NCBI RefSeq assembly: GCF_010915705.1
Contig: NZ_JAAIKE010000004.1
Coordinates: 124,001-188,000, forward strand
DNA length: 64,000 nt
DNA from: Pseudotabrizicola algicola
GTDB lineage: Bacteria; Pseudomonadota; Alphaproteobacteria; Rhodobacterales; Rhodobacteraceae
Direction: 5' to 3'
Shown here piece after piece: positions 51,866 through 63,039 of this stretch; the first letter of the stretch is position 1; each line of letters begins with the position of its first letter. A program made the translations under genes and the position numbers. The notes below the pieces were generated by a model that was not told the DNA's origin, made no database searches, and saw only the letters and a program-made list of their open reading frames with translations.

Positions 51866-53641
51866 ATGACCCCCGTTCGCAGCGCGGAGCAGGGGCGCGC
51901 GCCTTCCCCCGCCGCCGCGCGGGCCTTTGCGCTTGTCGCCAGCCTGACGGCGGCCACCGCTGCGGGCATGGTGTTCATGACTTACGGCGCGACAGACGGT
52001 GTCTCCTCGCTTGATGTCTTGCGCAGCGCGCTGATCTTCCTGTCCACATGGTGGCTGGCTTGGGGCGCGGCAACCGCGCTGGTCGGGCTGATCGCCCGCC
52101 AGCCCCCCGCGCCGCGCCGCCACGCGGGGCCGGTCCGTGGCAAGACCGTGGTGATCGTGCCGGTCTACAACGAGGATCCGGTGGCCACCTTCACCCGCAT
52201 CGCCGCGATGGACCAGTCCCTGCGCGCGCTGGATGATCCCGCCCGCATCGATTTCGCCATCCTCTCCGACACGCGCGATCCTGCGGTGGCCGAGGCGGAA
52301 ACCCGCTGCTTTGCCCGCCTTCTGGCCGAGCAGAATGGCACGGGCCGCATGTTCTACCGCCGCCGCAGCCAGAACACGGGCCGCAAGGCAGGTAATATAG
52401 AGGCGTTCATCACCACCTCGGGCGCGGCTTGGGATTACGCGATCATCCTCGACGCCGACAGCCTGATGGAAGGCGCGACAATGGTCGAGATGATCCGGCG
52501 GATGGAGGCGGACCCCGCCCTTGCGTTGCTGCAAACCCTGCCCCGCGTGATCCGCGCGCGCTCGGTCTTCGGGCGGGCGATGCAATTTGCCGCCGCCTTC
52601 CACTCCCCCGCCTTCGCGCGCGGCCTTGCCACCATGCAGGGCAGCGCAGGCCCGTTCTGGGGCCATAACGCCATCGTGCGGGTGCGGGCTTGGGCGCAAA
52701 GCTGTGGCCTGCCCGAACTGTCCGGCCCGCCGCCCTTTGGCGGCCATATCCTCAGCCATGACTCGGTCGAGGCGGTGCTGCTGGCCCGTGCGGGCTGGAC
52801 GGTGCGGCTTGATGATGACCTGACAGGATCATTCGAGGAAGGGCCGGAGAACATCCTTGACCATGCCAAGCGCGACCGGCGCTGGTGTCAGGGGAACCTG
52901 CAACACACCAAGGTGCTTGCCGCCCCCGGCCTGCTGCTCTGGAGCCGCTTTGCCCTGTTTCAGGGCATCTTCGCCTATCTTGCGCCGCTGCTCTGGCTCG
53001 GCTTCATCGCGGCCTCCATCGCCGCGATTCCGGCCACGGGGCAGCCCGATTACTTCCCGCTGGAAAACTGGCCCTTCCCCGTGTTTCCCAATGACGAAAC
53101 GCCCAAGGCCATCGGGCTTGCGGTTGGCATCTTCGGGCTTCTGGTGATGCCCAAGCTGCTGGTCGGGCTGGATGCCGTGATGACAGGGCGCGCACGCGAC
53201 TTCGGCGGGCCGCGCAAAAGCCTGCGCGCGGTGCTGTCGGAACTCGCGCTCTCGTCGGTCTTTGCCCCCGTGCTGCTGGCCTTCCAGACCCGCTCGGTGC
53301 TGCAGGTGCTGTCGGGGCGCGACGGCGGCTGGCCTGTCAACAACCGCGGCGAAGGCGGGCTCACCCTTGGCGAAAGCTGGGCAGCGGGGCGCTGGATCAG
53401 CCTGCTGGGCGCCGCAGGCATTGCGGTGACCCACATGGTCGCACCCGGCCTGCTGCTATGGCTGCTGCCGGTGACGGGGCCGATGCTGCTTGCGCCGCTC
53501 CTGATCTGCTGGACCTCGCGCCCTGCCCGCTCCGGCCAGTTTCTGGTGCCCGCCGACCGCGCCCTGCCGCCCGTGGTCGCCCTGCATGATGCAATCCTGT
53601 CCGACTGGAGCCGCCAGACCACGGAGCAACAGGTTGCCTGA
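51866..53641 (+). CDS. opgH: Glucan glucosyltransferase OpgH (MdoH)
   Basis: A 591-residue membrane glycosyltransferase (GT2). Two N-terminal helices (about 13-37 and 50-75) are followed by the catalytic domain with VIVPVYNEDP, ILDADSLM (DxD) and the RRWCQGN product-binding motif, then several C-terminal helices. It polymerises glucose from UDP-glucose and extrudes the beta-1,2-linked backbone. The E. coli protein is longer at both ends; this shorter form is typical of Rhodobacter. It overlaps opgC at its end. Confidence 0.94.
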   Translation: MTPVRSAEQGRAPSPAAARAFALVASLTAATAAGMVFMTYGATDGVSSLDVLRSALIFLSTWWLAWGAATALVGLIARQPPAPRRHAGPVRGKTVVIVPVYNEDPVATFTRIAAMDQSLRALDDPARIDFAILSDTRDPAVAEAETRCFARLLAEQNGTGRMFYRRRSQNTGRKAGNIEAFITTSGAAWDYAIILDADSLMEGATMVEMIRRMEADPALALLQTLPRVIRARSVFGRAMQFAAAFHSPAFARGLATMQGSAGPFWGHNAIVRVRAWAQSCGLPELSGPPPFGGHILSHDSVEAVLLARAGWTVRLDDDLTGSFEEGPENILDHAKRDRRWCQGNLQHTKVLAAPGLLLWSRFALFQGIFAYLAPLLWLGFIAASIAAIPATGQPDYFPLENWPFPVFPNDETPKAIGLAVGIFGLLVMPKLLVGLDAVMTGRARDFGGPRKSLRAVLSELALSSVFAPVLLAFQTRSVLQVLSGRDGGWPVNNRGEGGLTLGESWAAGRWISLLGAAGIAVTHMVAPGLLLWLLPVTGPMLLAPLLICWTSRPARSGQFLVPADRALPPVVALHDAILSDWSRQTTEQQVA

Positions 53642-54779
53642 GCTGCCGCACCAGCGCGATCAGCGCATCGACCTCTTTCGGGGCATCGCGCTGGTTATGA
53701 TCTTCATCAACCACATTCCCGGCACGATCTGGGAAAGCCTCACCTCGCGCAATTTCGGCTTTTCCGATGCAGCCGAAGGCTTTGTGCTGATGTCGGGCAT
53801 CGCGGCGGGGCTGGCCTATGGCCCGGCCTTTCAGGCACGCCAGCCGATCTGGCCCGCCGCGCTGCGGCCGTGGCGGCGGGCGCTGACGATCTGGGCGGTG
53901 CATCTTCTGGTGGTCGCGCTGGTCTTTGCGCTCTTTGCCCTGCTGGCCGATCACCCCGCGATTGCCGAGATGGCAAAGCGGCGCAACATCCTGCGCGCGC
54001 TGGAGGAGCCGGCCAGCTACCTCTTGCCCCTCGTGCTCCTCTCGCACCAATTCGCCTATGCCGACATCCTGCCGATGTATGTGGCGCTGATGCTGGTGGC
54101 CCCGCTGATCCTGTGGTGCGCCGTGCGCGCGCCCCGCACCACGATGGCGGCCTCGGTGGCGCTGTGGTTCGTGGTGGGGCTGTTGCGCATCCGCGTGCCG
54201 ACATGGCCGCAAGACAACGGCTGGTTCTTCAATCCGCTGGCATGGCAGGTGCTGTTCGTCGCGGGCATCGTCACGGGGCTTGCCATGCGGCGGCATCGCA
54301 GGGCCTTGCCGCTGCGGCCTTGGGCGGTCTGGCTGTCCGCCCTTGCGGTGATCGGGGCCGCACTCTGGGTTCAAGTGCCGCTGATTGCCGATTATGGCCG
54401 TCACGGCCTGTGGCTGCTGAACCAGAAGGCAGGCTTCCCCGGCGTGGTCACCGCCTTTGACAAAAGCTTCGTGTTCCTGCCGCGCCTTCTGCACATTCTG
54501 GCGCTGGCCTATCTGATCAGTGCCCTGCCCGCGTTGCGCGGGCTGGCCGCGCATCCGCGCCTTGCCCCGCTCACGCTGCTTGGCCGCCACTCGCTGCCCG
54601 TCTTTGCCGCAGGCACCGTGCTGGCCTATGGCGCGCAGGTGACAAAGGCGCTGGCCCCGCCGTCAACCCTGCTCGATACCGCGCTGATCGGCGCGGGGCT
54701 ATGCCTGTTGCTCGCCGTCGCGCATCTGCGCGAGCGCCAGAAAACCGCCAAACGCGCCGGCGCGGTCCCCGCAGCCTGA
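53634..54779 (+). CDS. opgC: Periplasmic glucan succinyltransferase OpgC
   Basis: About 381 residues with ten or so hydrophobic helices and the RIDLFRGIALVMIFINHIPG start typical of OpgC, which adds succinyl groups to periplasmic glucans. I place the start at TTG 53634, with GGAG upstream, an 8-base overlap with opgH and the conserved domain beginning about ten residues later; ATG 53586 or 53589 would give a 16-17-residue longer N-terminus. It is the last gene of the opg operon and converges with lepA. Confidence 0.9.
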   Translation: MPELPHQRDQRIDLFRGIALVMIFINHIPGTIWESLTSRNFGFSDAAEGFVLMSGIAAGLAYGPAFQARQPIWPAALRPWRRALTIWAVHLLVVALVFALFALLADHPAIAEMAKRRNILRALEEPASYLLPLVLLSHQFAYADILPMYVALMLVAPLILWCAVRAPRTTMAASVALWFVVGLLRIRVPTWPQDNGWFFNPLAWQVLFVAGIVTGLAMRRHRRALPLRPWAVWLSALAVIGAALWVQVPLIADYGRHGLWLLNQKAGFPGVVTAFDKSFVFLPRLLHILALAYLISALPALRGLAAHPRLAPLTLLGRHSLPVFAAGTVLAYGAQVTKALAPPSTLLDTALIGAGLCLLLAVAHLRERQKTAKRAGAVPAA

Positions 54780-54801
54780 CACGACGCCCGGCTGCGGCCG
54801 C

Positions 54802-56601
<1,800 letters not shown>

Positions 56602-56941
56602 GCGCGGCATATAGCTTGGAAATATGGGGGCGGGAAGAGGGTTGCAGCGCCATGCCGGGGCCAAGACAGCGACCGCCTGCCGCAACCCGTCGCCACGGGC
56701 CGATTCTCGCTCCCCTCGCCCGCCCCTCTGCCCCGCCGCAGGCTGCTCCGGTGATGCCGAAGCCGCGTCACCCCGCGCATCTTGTAGATGGCACCGACGC
56801 TACCGCAACACATGGACACTTTTGGGCAATCCACCGCCGAGCCGCGCTGCGGCATTGAAAAACAGCGCACGAATCGTCATGATGCTGGCAGAAAACGACC
56901 AGCGACGGAGGGAAACCCCGTCTCCGGCAATGAGGCAGAAA

Positions 56942-57262
56942 ATGATGATGAAACCTGTTGTTCTGGCAGCCTGCGCCGCCATGATGCTTTCCCTGTCATC
57001 CGGTGTTGTACTGGCCGGCCCGATTGAACGCGCCTGTCTGAACTCCGACCGCAAGGCAGCAACCCGCCCCGTCTGCGCCTGCGTGCAGCAAGTGGCCGAC
57101 ATGACCCTGCGCGGCGGCGACCAGCGCAAGGCAGCGTCCTTCTTCAAGAACCCCGACCGCGCCCAGAAGGTGCGGATGTCGAAATCCGACAACGACAACG
57201 AATTCTGGCGTCGCTACAAGGCCTTCGGCGAGCAGGCCGAAGCCTATTGCGCCACGAGTTGA
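56942..57262 (+). CDS. Small secreted four-cysteine protein of Rhodobacterales
   Basis: A 106-residue protein with a signal peptide (MMMKPVVLAACAAMMLSLSSG, cleavage after VLA near residue 25), then GPIERACLNSDRKAA and an RPVCACVQQVAD motif, with another cysteine near the C-terminus (AYCATS). The mature part probably forms disulfides. Related Rhodobacterales proteins are common; I do not know their function. GAGG six bases before ATG 56942 supports the start; tandem ATGs follow. A strong terminator lies downstream. Confidence 0.75.
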   Translation: MMMKPVVLAACAAMMLSLSSGVVLAGPIERACLNSDRKAATRPVCACVQQVADMTLRGGDQRKAASFFKNPDRAQKVRMSKSDNDNEFWRRYKAFGEQAEAYCATS

Positions 57263-57395
57263 CAGCCGCCCCGACCGGCGGCCCTCGCGCCAAACTCGGC
57301 TTCAAAGCCCCTCGCGCCAGCCTCATCGCGCGCGGGGCGGCACTCAGGCAGGGCGCCGAAAAGACCACCCCTGCCGCAACACTCGGCGCAAAAGC

Positions 57396-57432
57396 AAAAA
57401 ACCCGCCACGCATCCAGCGCGGCGGGTTTTTT
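57396..57432. terminator. Bidirectional terminator between the secreted-protein gene and rpmB
   Basis: AAAAAACCCGCC (57396-57407) pairs with GGCGGGTTTTTT (57421-57432) around a 13-base loop. A- and T-runs on both sides let it work for both converging transcripts. Confidence 0.9.
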
Positions 57433-57449
57433 TAGCCGATAACCGAAGC

Positions 57450-57737
57450 TCAGGCGGCAGCCTGTGCCTTGGCAATCTCTTTCTTGATCTTCAGCGCGGT
57501 GCTGGACAGTTCCTCGTCCTTGGCCTTGGCCAGAAACGCATCCAGCCCGCCACGGTGGTCCACCGTGCGCAGTGCCGCAGCAGAGATGCGCAGCTTGAAC
57601 GACTGGCCCAGAACGTCCGAGATCAGGGTCACTTCGTTCAGGTTCGGCAAGAAACGGCGACGCGACTTGTTGTTCGCGTGGCTGATGGTGTTACCGGTCA
57701 TCGGGCCCTTGCCCGAGAGTTCGCAGACACGCGACAT
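57450..57737 (-). CDS. rpmB: Ribosomal protein L28
   Basis: A 95-residue L28. It starts [29 protein letters not shown], the conserved L28 N-terminus, and has the [16 protein letters not shown] core. It is a component of the large ribosomal subunit. GAAGGATTACG precedes ATG 57737. It is longer than the E. coli protein (78 residues), as usual in alphaproteobacteria, and stands alone between a strong promoter candidate and a terminator. Confidence 0.97.
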   Translation of the reverse strand: MSRVCELSGKGPMTGNTISHANNKSRRRFLPNLNEVTLISDVLGQSFKLRISAAALRTVDHRGGLDAFLAKAKDEELSSTALKIKKEIAKAQAAA

Positions 57738-57825
57738 CGTCGTAATCCTTCAAGTCAACGCCAGCAGGGCGTAAGGTGCATAAACAACAAGGCCCGCGCG
57801 CACGCGACCTCGAATTCGATGGCTG

Positions 57826-57854
57826 CGTTTACGCGCGATTGCCGCCCTCGTCAA
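57826..57854 (-). promoter_or_regulatory. rpmB promoter candidate (TTGACG-17-TAAACG)
   Basis: On the minus strand TTGACG (57854-57849) and TAAACG (57831-57826) are 17 bases apart, about 90 bases before rpmB. Confidence 0.55.
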
Positions 57855-58052
57855 GCGATTCACCCCGCCCGCCGCAAGATTGGGCCCACGCAGCACCGCC
57901 CCCGACTTTCCGGCCAGAGGTCCAGCCCCAAGGGGGTCAGCTACCTGTCCGGGAAAGCTGCAAACCGCGAAGGCCCCCCATTGCTGCTTTTCCAAATACT
58001 CCCCGCGCGGAGCGCATCGCCCGAGGCGGTTGGCCGCAGGCCAGAGCCGAGA

Positions 58053-58079
58053 CAAAAGCAGCGCGCGCGCCAGCGCGCT
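58053..58079 (-). terminator. Candidate hrpB terminator
   Basis: On the minus strand AGCGCGC (58079-58073) pairs with GCGCGCT (58066-58060), and CTTTTG follows. It lies just after the hrpB stop. The T-run is short, so this is a moderate call. Confidence 0.5.
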
Positions 58080-58087
58080 CCTCCGCT

Positions 58088-60517
58088 TCACGTCCCGCGG
58101 GGTTTGGCGCGCAAGGTGGGGGCGGCCTGCGTCGGGTCCTCGGGCCAGGGATGGCGCGGATACTGGCCGCGCATGTCCTTGCGCACATCGGCATAGCTGT
58201 TGGCCCAGAACCCGGGCAGGTCCAGCGTCACCTGCACCGGGCGCTGGCCCGGTGACAGCAGGGTGATGCGCAAGGGCAGCCGCGCGGCCCCCACAGTCGG
58301 GTGGCGCGTCACCCCGAACATCTCCTGCAGCCGCACCTCGATCGACGGATGGTCGCCGTCGTAATCGATCGGCACGCGGCGCCCGAGGGGCGTCTCGAAA
58401 CTGGCCGGCACCTGCGCGTCGGTCTGCGCCATGCGGTCCCAGCCGACCAGCGCCTTCAGCGGTTCGGCCAGATCAAGCGCCCGCAACTCCGCCTCGCTGC
58501 GCTTGCCCGCCAGATGCGGCAAGAGCCAGCCCTCGGCACTGCCGAGCAGCGCGGCATCGTCCAGATCGGGCCAGTCATCGCCCCTTGCCAGCCGCAGGCG
58601 GGCGCGCAAGCGGCGGGCAGCAGGCGTCCAGGGCAGGCCGATCTGGCGCAGCCCCTCCAGCGCCGCCCGCGCCAGCGCCTCGGGCGGGGCCTCTGGCCAG
58701 TGCCGCTCGGCCAGCACCAGCGCGCCAAAGCGTTCCTGCCGGCGCGCCACCACCTTGCCGTCGCGGCGCGACCAGTCGCAGACCTCGACCCAGCCGATCT
58801 CGTCGGCGTAAAGCGCCCGCACCTCGGCTTCCGAAATCGCCACCGCCTGCCGCACCTGCGCCTCGCGCGGATCGCCGTCCAGATCGGTCGCCACGATCAG
58901 CCGCGCGCCAGACAGGGCCTGCCCCGCCGCCATCGCCGCCCCCTTGCCGCCCGACAGCACCCAGCGCGGCGCGTCGCCCGCGCGCCGCAACCCGATGCGG
59001 TCGGGATAGGCCAGCGCCGCCATCTGCGCCGCCGACAGGTCGGGGCGCTGCGGCCCCTGCACCATCCGCGCCAGACGCCGCGCCTCGGCGCGGATGCGTT
59101 CCAGCGTGGCGCGGTGCGCCTCGGGCGGCGGGCGGTCGATGGCCTTGAGCCGCGCCAGAAGGTCCACCCCCGCCCCGCGCAGCGGATCACGTTCCGCCAG
59201 CAGCGCCGCCAGCGGTGCCGCAGCAGGCCCCGCGACAACCAGCATATGCGCCAGCCTCGGGTGCAGCGGCAGCGCCGCCAGCGCACGGCCATGCGCCGTG
59301 ATGCCGCCCTTGGCGTCCAGCGCGCCCAGACCCTGCAACAGCGCCTGCGCCTCGGCCAGCACCCCCGGATGCGGCGGGGTCAGGAACGGCAGGTCCGCCG
59401 CCCCCCAGAGCGCCAGTTCCAGCGCGAGCGGCGCCAGATCGGCCGCCTCGATCTCGGCGGGGGGAAAGGCGGCCATGCCGCCCTCTTCCCCCTTCGTCCA
59501 CAGCCGGTAGCACACCCCCGGCGCCACCCGCCCCGCGCGGCCCCGCCGCTGCTCTGCCTCTGCCTTCGTCACCCGTTCGGTCACCAGCCGCGACATGCCG
59601 GACCCCGCATCGAACCGCGCCCGCCGCGCGCGGCCCCCGTCCACCACCACCCGCACCCCCGGAATGGTCAGCGAAGTTTCGGCGATCGAGGTCGCCAGCA
59701 CCAGCTTGCGCCCCGGCGCAGGGGCCAGCGCGGCCTGCTGCGCGGCAAACTCCATCGCGCCGAACAGCGGGCGGATGGTCAGGCCGGACAGGCCCTGCAA
59801 CTGCGCCTCCACGCGGCGGATTTCGCCCTCGCCGGGCAGGAAGGCCAGCACATCGCCTTCGGCCACCTCCTCCACCGCCTGCCGGATCAGCGCCGCCACC
59901 GCCGCCTCATGGCGCAGCGAGGCATCGGGCGGGCGCGGCAGCCAGCGGGTCTCCACCGGATAGGCGCGGCCTTCGGATGTGATCAGGGGCGCATCGCCCA
60001 TCAGCGCCGCCACCGGTGCCGCGTCCAGCGTGGCCGACATCACCAGCACCTGCAGATCAGGCCGCAGCGCGCCGCGAATCTCGAGGACAAGCGCCAGCCC
60101 CAGATCGGCCTGCAAGGATCGCTCGTGAAACTCGTCAAAGATGACAAGGCCCACCCCCGGCAGTTCGGCATCGGACTGGATCATGCGGGTCAGGATGCCC
60201 TCGGTCACCACCTCGATGCGGGTGGCGGCACCGGTTTTCGCCTCGCCGCGAATACGGTAGCCCACCGTCTGCCCCAAGCCCTCCCCGAGCGTATCGGCCA
60301 TGCGGGCGGCGGCGGCGCGGGCGGCAAGCCGGCGCGGCTCCAGCATCAGGATGCGGCCCGTGACCTGCGCCAGCAGCGCCAGCGGCACCCGCGTGGTCTT
60401 GCCCGCTCCGGGCGGGGCCTGCAACACCGCCATTCCCTGCGCCGCCATCGCGGCCTGCAGGTCGGGGATCACCGCATCGATCGGCAGCGGGTCAGCAGGG
60501 GTCACGGGGTTTACCAT
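58088..60517 (-). CDS. hrpB: ATP-dependent RNA helicase HrpB
   Basis: An 809-residue DEAH-type helicase: Walker A PPGAGKTT (35-42), the DEAH-equivalent DEFH in VIFDEFHERS, motif III SATLD, the second RecA domain with QRRGRAGR, then HA2 and the HrpB-specific C-terminal domain. Biological function in bacteria is loosely defined (RNA metabolism, adhesion in some species). The ATG at 60517 follows no strong ribosome-binding site. Neighbours are unrelated. Confidence 0.95.
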   Translation of the reverse strand: MVNPVTPADPLPIDAVIPDLQAAMAAQGMAVLQAPPGAGKTTRVPLALLAQVTGRILMLEPRRLAARAAAARMADTLGEGLGQTVGYRIRGEAKTGAATRIEVVTEGILTRMIQSDAELPGVGLVIFDEFHERSLQADLGLALVLEIRGALRPDLQVLVMSATLDAAPVAALMGDAPLITSEGRAYPVETRWLPRPPDASLRHEAAVAALIRQAVEEVAEGDVLAFLPGEGEIRRVEAQLQGLSGLTIRPLFGAMEFAAQQAALAPAPGRKLVLATSIAETSLTIPGVRVVVDGGRARRARFDAGSGMSRLVTERVTKAEAEQRRGRAGRVAPGVCYRLWTKGEEGGMAAFPPAEIEAADLAPLALELALWGAADLPFLTPPHPGVLAEAQALLQGLGALDAKGGITAHGRALAALPLHPRLAHMLVVAGPAAAPLAALLAERDPLRGAGVDLLARLKAIDRPPPEAHRATLERIRAEARRLARMVQGPQRPDLSAAQMAALAYPDRIGLRRAGDAPRWVLSGGKGAAMAAGQALSGARLIVATDLDGDPREAQVRQAVAISEAEVRALYADEIGWVEVCDWSRRDGKVVARRQERFGALVLAERHWPEAPPEALARAALEGLRQIGLPWTPAARRLRARLRLARGDDWPDLDDAALLGSAEGWLLPHLAGKRSEAELRALDLAEPLKALVGWDRMAQTDAQVPASFETPLGRRVPIDYDGDHPSIEVRLQEMFGVTRHPTVGAARLPLRITLLSPGQRPVQVTLDLPGFWANSYADVRKDMRGQYPRHPWPEDPTQAAPTLRAKPRGT

Positions 60518-60625
60518 GCGCCGGGGTTAGGGCGAGTGGCGGCGCAGATCAAGGCCCCCGCGTGGCGCCTGTTCAAGGCCGCGGCCCGCCCCGGGTGCCA
60601 AAACCGCCGCACGCACCCTGCCGTG

Positions 60626-61351
60626 TCAGTCGTCCCGCACCATGCGGGCCGGGCCAAACAGGCTGTCCATCGACACCTCGGCCACCTGCAAGGTGCCATC
60701 CGCTGCCGGACGGTAGACCACCTCGAAGGGAAACTCGCTGCGCTTGGCCAGTTCCTTGGCCGGATAGCCGTCGACCCGCCGATAGACGCCCTGACAGACC
60801 AGCCCCTCACCCTCTGCCTGCGGGGAGCCCACGATCACGCGGCTGATGCGATGGCCGTCGAACATCTTGAAATCCAGTTGGCACGCGCTGTCGCGGTCGG
60901 TGTCGCGCAAGACGGTGTAGAGCCCCGTCAGCGGGTCGATCGCGCCCTTGTGCTGGCTCGGGTCCACCACGGGCGCGGCTCCGGGCCGGGCATCGGCCTT
61001 GATCACCGTCGCCACCCCGTCGGCAAAGGCAAGTTCCGCGCCGCGCCCCTGCCGCGCGCCCTCTGCCTTGGCGGCATAATGCTGCGGCATCAGACGACCG
61101 CCGCGCTCGCTGCCCTTGGCACGGGTGGTCAGGCTGAAGGAACGCAGCAGCCCCGCCAGCCCCGCCGAGGCTGTGTTGGCGCTCAGCGCATAGCTGCCCC
61201 CGCCGCGCTGTGCGGCCAGCACCAGCTTGCCCGCCGTCAGACCGCTCACCGATATGGTATAGCGCAGCTCCGACGCTTCCTGCGCCTGGACGGGCGCGGC
61301 CAGGCACTGCGCCATCAGGCCAAGGCCAAGGGCAAAAGATCGGACAAGCAT
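60626..61351 (-). CDS. DUF3108 secreted protein
   Basis: A 241-residue protein with a signal peptide (about residues 1-24, ending VQAQ) and a DUF3108 domain including LRYTISVSGLTAGKL and the late YRRVDGYPAKELAKRSEFPFEV segment. Two cysteines flank the domain centre. DUF3108 proteins are periplasmic and of unknown function, with a lipid-carrier-like fold suggested. GGAG precedes ATG 61351; GTG 61354 is an alternative. It is transcribed with hrpB downstream. Confidence 0.82.
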   Translation of the reverse strand: MLVRSFALGLGLMAQCLAAPVQAQEASELRYTISVSGLTAGKLVLAAQRGGGSYALSANTASAGLAGLLRSFSLTTRAKGSERGGRLMPQHYAAKAEGARQGRGAELAFADGVATVIKADARPGAAPVVDPSQHKGAIDPLTGLYTVLRDTDRDSACQLDFKMFDGHRISRVIVGSPQAEGEGLVCQGVYRRVDGYPAKELAKRSEFPFEVVYRPAADGTLQVAEVSMDSLFGPARMVRDD

Positions 61352-61528
61352 CACAGGCTCCTTGCGGCAGGGGTCGTCGGGTCAGGTCAGGGCGCGGGGC
61401 GTGGCACCGGGGCACACACTCTGGCCTAGGCGCCCAGTATAGGGCATGAAGGGCAGAGGAAACGACCTGATCTGTCCAGAGCGGCGGGAATGTGCCGCTT
61501 GTGCTATCAGATCAAGCAGATGTGACGG

Positions 61529-62518
61529 ATGGATGCCGCGATGGAGATGACCGATCTGGCAAATGCCGTGATCGCGGGCGACCGCAGGGCCTTGGCACGC
61601 GCCATCACGCGGGTGGAAAGCGCCCGCGCCGATCACCGCGCCGAGGCGGTGGACCTCGTGGCACAGGCCCGCGCCGCAGGGCGGCAGGCGCTGCGCATCG
61701 GGCTGTCCGGCACGCCGGGGGTGGGCAAATCCACCTTCATCGAGGCATTCGGCATGATGCTGGTGGCGCAGGGCCTGCGCGTGGCTGTGCTGGCGGTGGA
61801 CCCTTCCTCGGCCCGCTCGGGCGGCTCCATCCTCGGCGACAAGACGCGGATGGAACGGCTCAGCCGCGACCCTGCCGCCTTCATCCGCCCCTCGCCCTCG
61901 CAGGCGCAGATGGGCGGCGTCGCCCGCCGCACCCGCGAAGCGGTGGCCCTGTGCGAGGCGGCGGGCTTTGACGTGGTGCTGGTGGAAACCGTGGGCGTCG
62001 GCCAGTCTGAAACCGTGGTAGCGGAAATCTGCGACCTGTTCATCCTGCTGCTGGCCCCGGCGGGGGGCGATGAACTGCAAGGCGTCAAGCGCGGCATCAT
62101 GGAAATGGCCGACCTGATCCTCGTGAACAAGGCCGATGGCGATCTCAAACCCGCGGCCCAGCGCACCCGCGCGGATTACGCGGGGGCGCTGCACCTGTTG
62201 CGCCGCCGCCCGCAAGACCCCGAAGGCTTTCCCAAGGCGCTTTGCGTCTCGGCCATCGAAGACAGCGGCCTGACCGAAGCCTGGGCCGACATGCAAAGGC
62301 TGGCCGGCTGGCGCAAGGCAAACGGCCACTGGCAAAGCCGCCGCGCCCATCAGGCCCGCCACTGGTTCGGCGAAGAGGTGCGGCAGGGCCTTTTGTCGGT
62401 GCTGGACCGTGAACCGGCCAAGGGCTCGATGGCCGCCTTGGGCGCGCGCGTCGAGGCGGGCGATCTGTCCCCCGAGGCGGCGGCAACGCAGATGCTGGCG
62501 CTGCTGGGCCGCGCCTAG
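61529..62518 (+). CDS. meaB: MeaB/ArgK GTPase (methylmalonyl-CoA mutase chaperone)
   Basis: A 329-residue G3E GTPase: Walker A GTPGVGKST (near 60-68), VDPSSARSGGSILGD, the ETVGVGQSE switch and NKADGD. It protects and loads adenosylcobalamin-dependent methylmalonyl-CoA mutase (or ethylmalonyl-CoA mutase in this group). The mutase gene is not in this window. ATG 61529 with alternative ATG 61541. The C-terminal RRAHQARHWFGEEVRQ segment is typical. Confidence 0.94.
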   Translation: MDAAMEMTDLANAVIAGDRRALARAITRVESARADHRAEAVDLVAQARAAGRQALRIGLSGTPGVGKSTFIEAFGMMLVAQGLRVAVLAVDPSSARSGGSILGDKTRMERLSRDPAAFIRPSPSQAQMGGVARRTREAVALCEAAGFDVVLVETVGVGQSETVVAEICDLFILLLAPAGGDELQGVKRGIMEMADLILVNKADGDLKPAAQRTRADYAGALHLLRRRPQDPEGFPKALCVSAIEDSGLTEAWADMQRLAGWRKANGHWQSRRAHQARHWFGEEVRQGLLSVLDREPAKGSMAALGARVEAGDLSPEAAATQMLALLGRA

Positions 62519-62546
62519 CAGGCGCAAGGCACGGCAGAACTGCGGG

Positions 62547-62564
62547 GGCTGCCCGCGGGCAGCC
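62547..62564 (+). terminator. GGCTGCCC-GC-GGGCAGCC hairpin after meaB
   Basis: A perfect 8-base dyad 29 bases after the meaB stop, with no U-run. It may end the meaB transcript with help of Rho. Confidence 0.45.
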
Positions 62565-62677
62565 GCCACGATTCCCCTGCAAGACCTGTCACTTTTATGA
62601 CAAGAGATCACATCCCGATGAAATTCACCGCAGTCAGCCATGCACAAATCGCATAGCGGCTTTGGGTTTTCAGTGGA

Positions 62678-62705
62678 TTGTCGCGGTGCAGCATCCACCC
62701 CATGT
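62678..62705 (+). promoter_or_regulatory. RpoH-type (heat-shock sigma) promoter of the DUF1127-sRNA locus
   Basis: CCCCATGT (62698-62705) matches the RpoH -10 consensus CCCCATnT fully, with TTGTCG (62678-62683) as -35 and a 14-base spacer. The predicted start is near 62711, giving a leader of about 60 bases before DUF1127. In R. sphaeroides the equivalent locus is driven by RpoHI/RpoHII. Confidence 0.6.
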
Positions 62706-62771
62706 TAGCGTCAACGGAAAAGGCGGATGGGCCGCCCGATCCGGTCCGAAGATGATGAAGAGGAAAAGATC

Positions 62772-62987
62772 ATGGCTTACACGAACACGCAAACGGTTGC
62801 TGGCATTCAGGTCGGCGGATGGATGGGCGATGTTCTGGCCAAGTGGAATGTGGCCCGCGAGCGTCGCGCGGTCTATCTGCAAACCCTGAACGAATTGTCG
62901 GCCATGTCCGACCGCGATCTGGCCGACATCAACGTCGCCCGCGTGTCGATCGAAGACATCGCGCGCCAGGCCGCCTACGGCAAGTAA
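62772..62987 (+). CDS. DUF1127 small protein (CcaF1-like)
   Basis: A 71-residue protein ending in the DUF1127 segment LNELSAMSDRDLADINVARVSIEDIARQAAYGK; the central WNVARERRAVYLQTL helix is basic. In Rhodobacter sphaeroides a DUF1127 protein (CcaF1) lies in front of the CcsR sRNAs and binds RNA. The same order occurs here: an RpoH-type promoter, this gene and two CCTCC-rich stem-loops. GAGGAAAAGATC marks ATG 62772. A role in RNA turnover under stress is inferred from that parallel. Confidence 0.88.
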   Translation: MAYTNTQTVAGIQVGGWMGDVLAKWNVARERRAVYLQTLNELSAMSDRDLADINVARVSIEDIARQAAYGK

Positions 62988-63039
62988 TCGCCACCCCGGT
63001 GGCCCCATGAAACACGTCGCCCACGGGTGACACCAGCCT

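Larger units (their letters stand above)
57738..58087. other. Intergenic region between rpmB and hrpB
   Basis: These 350 bases hold the rpmB promoter (57826-57854) and the candidate hrpB terminator (58053-58079). Reading frames in the rest have no ribosome-binding site or coding character, and I see no gene. Confidence 0.5.

Noticed and set aside
53586-53633. ATG starts at 53586/53589 for opgC
   Set aside because: They would overlap opgH by over 50 bases and add residues not seen in the family; TTG 53634 has a better ribosome-binding site.
58301-61429. Open frame of 1042 codons on the plus strand
   Set aside because: Antisense to hrpB and the DUF3108 gene, both of which have clear family motifs; the frame is a GC-skew artefact.
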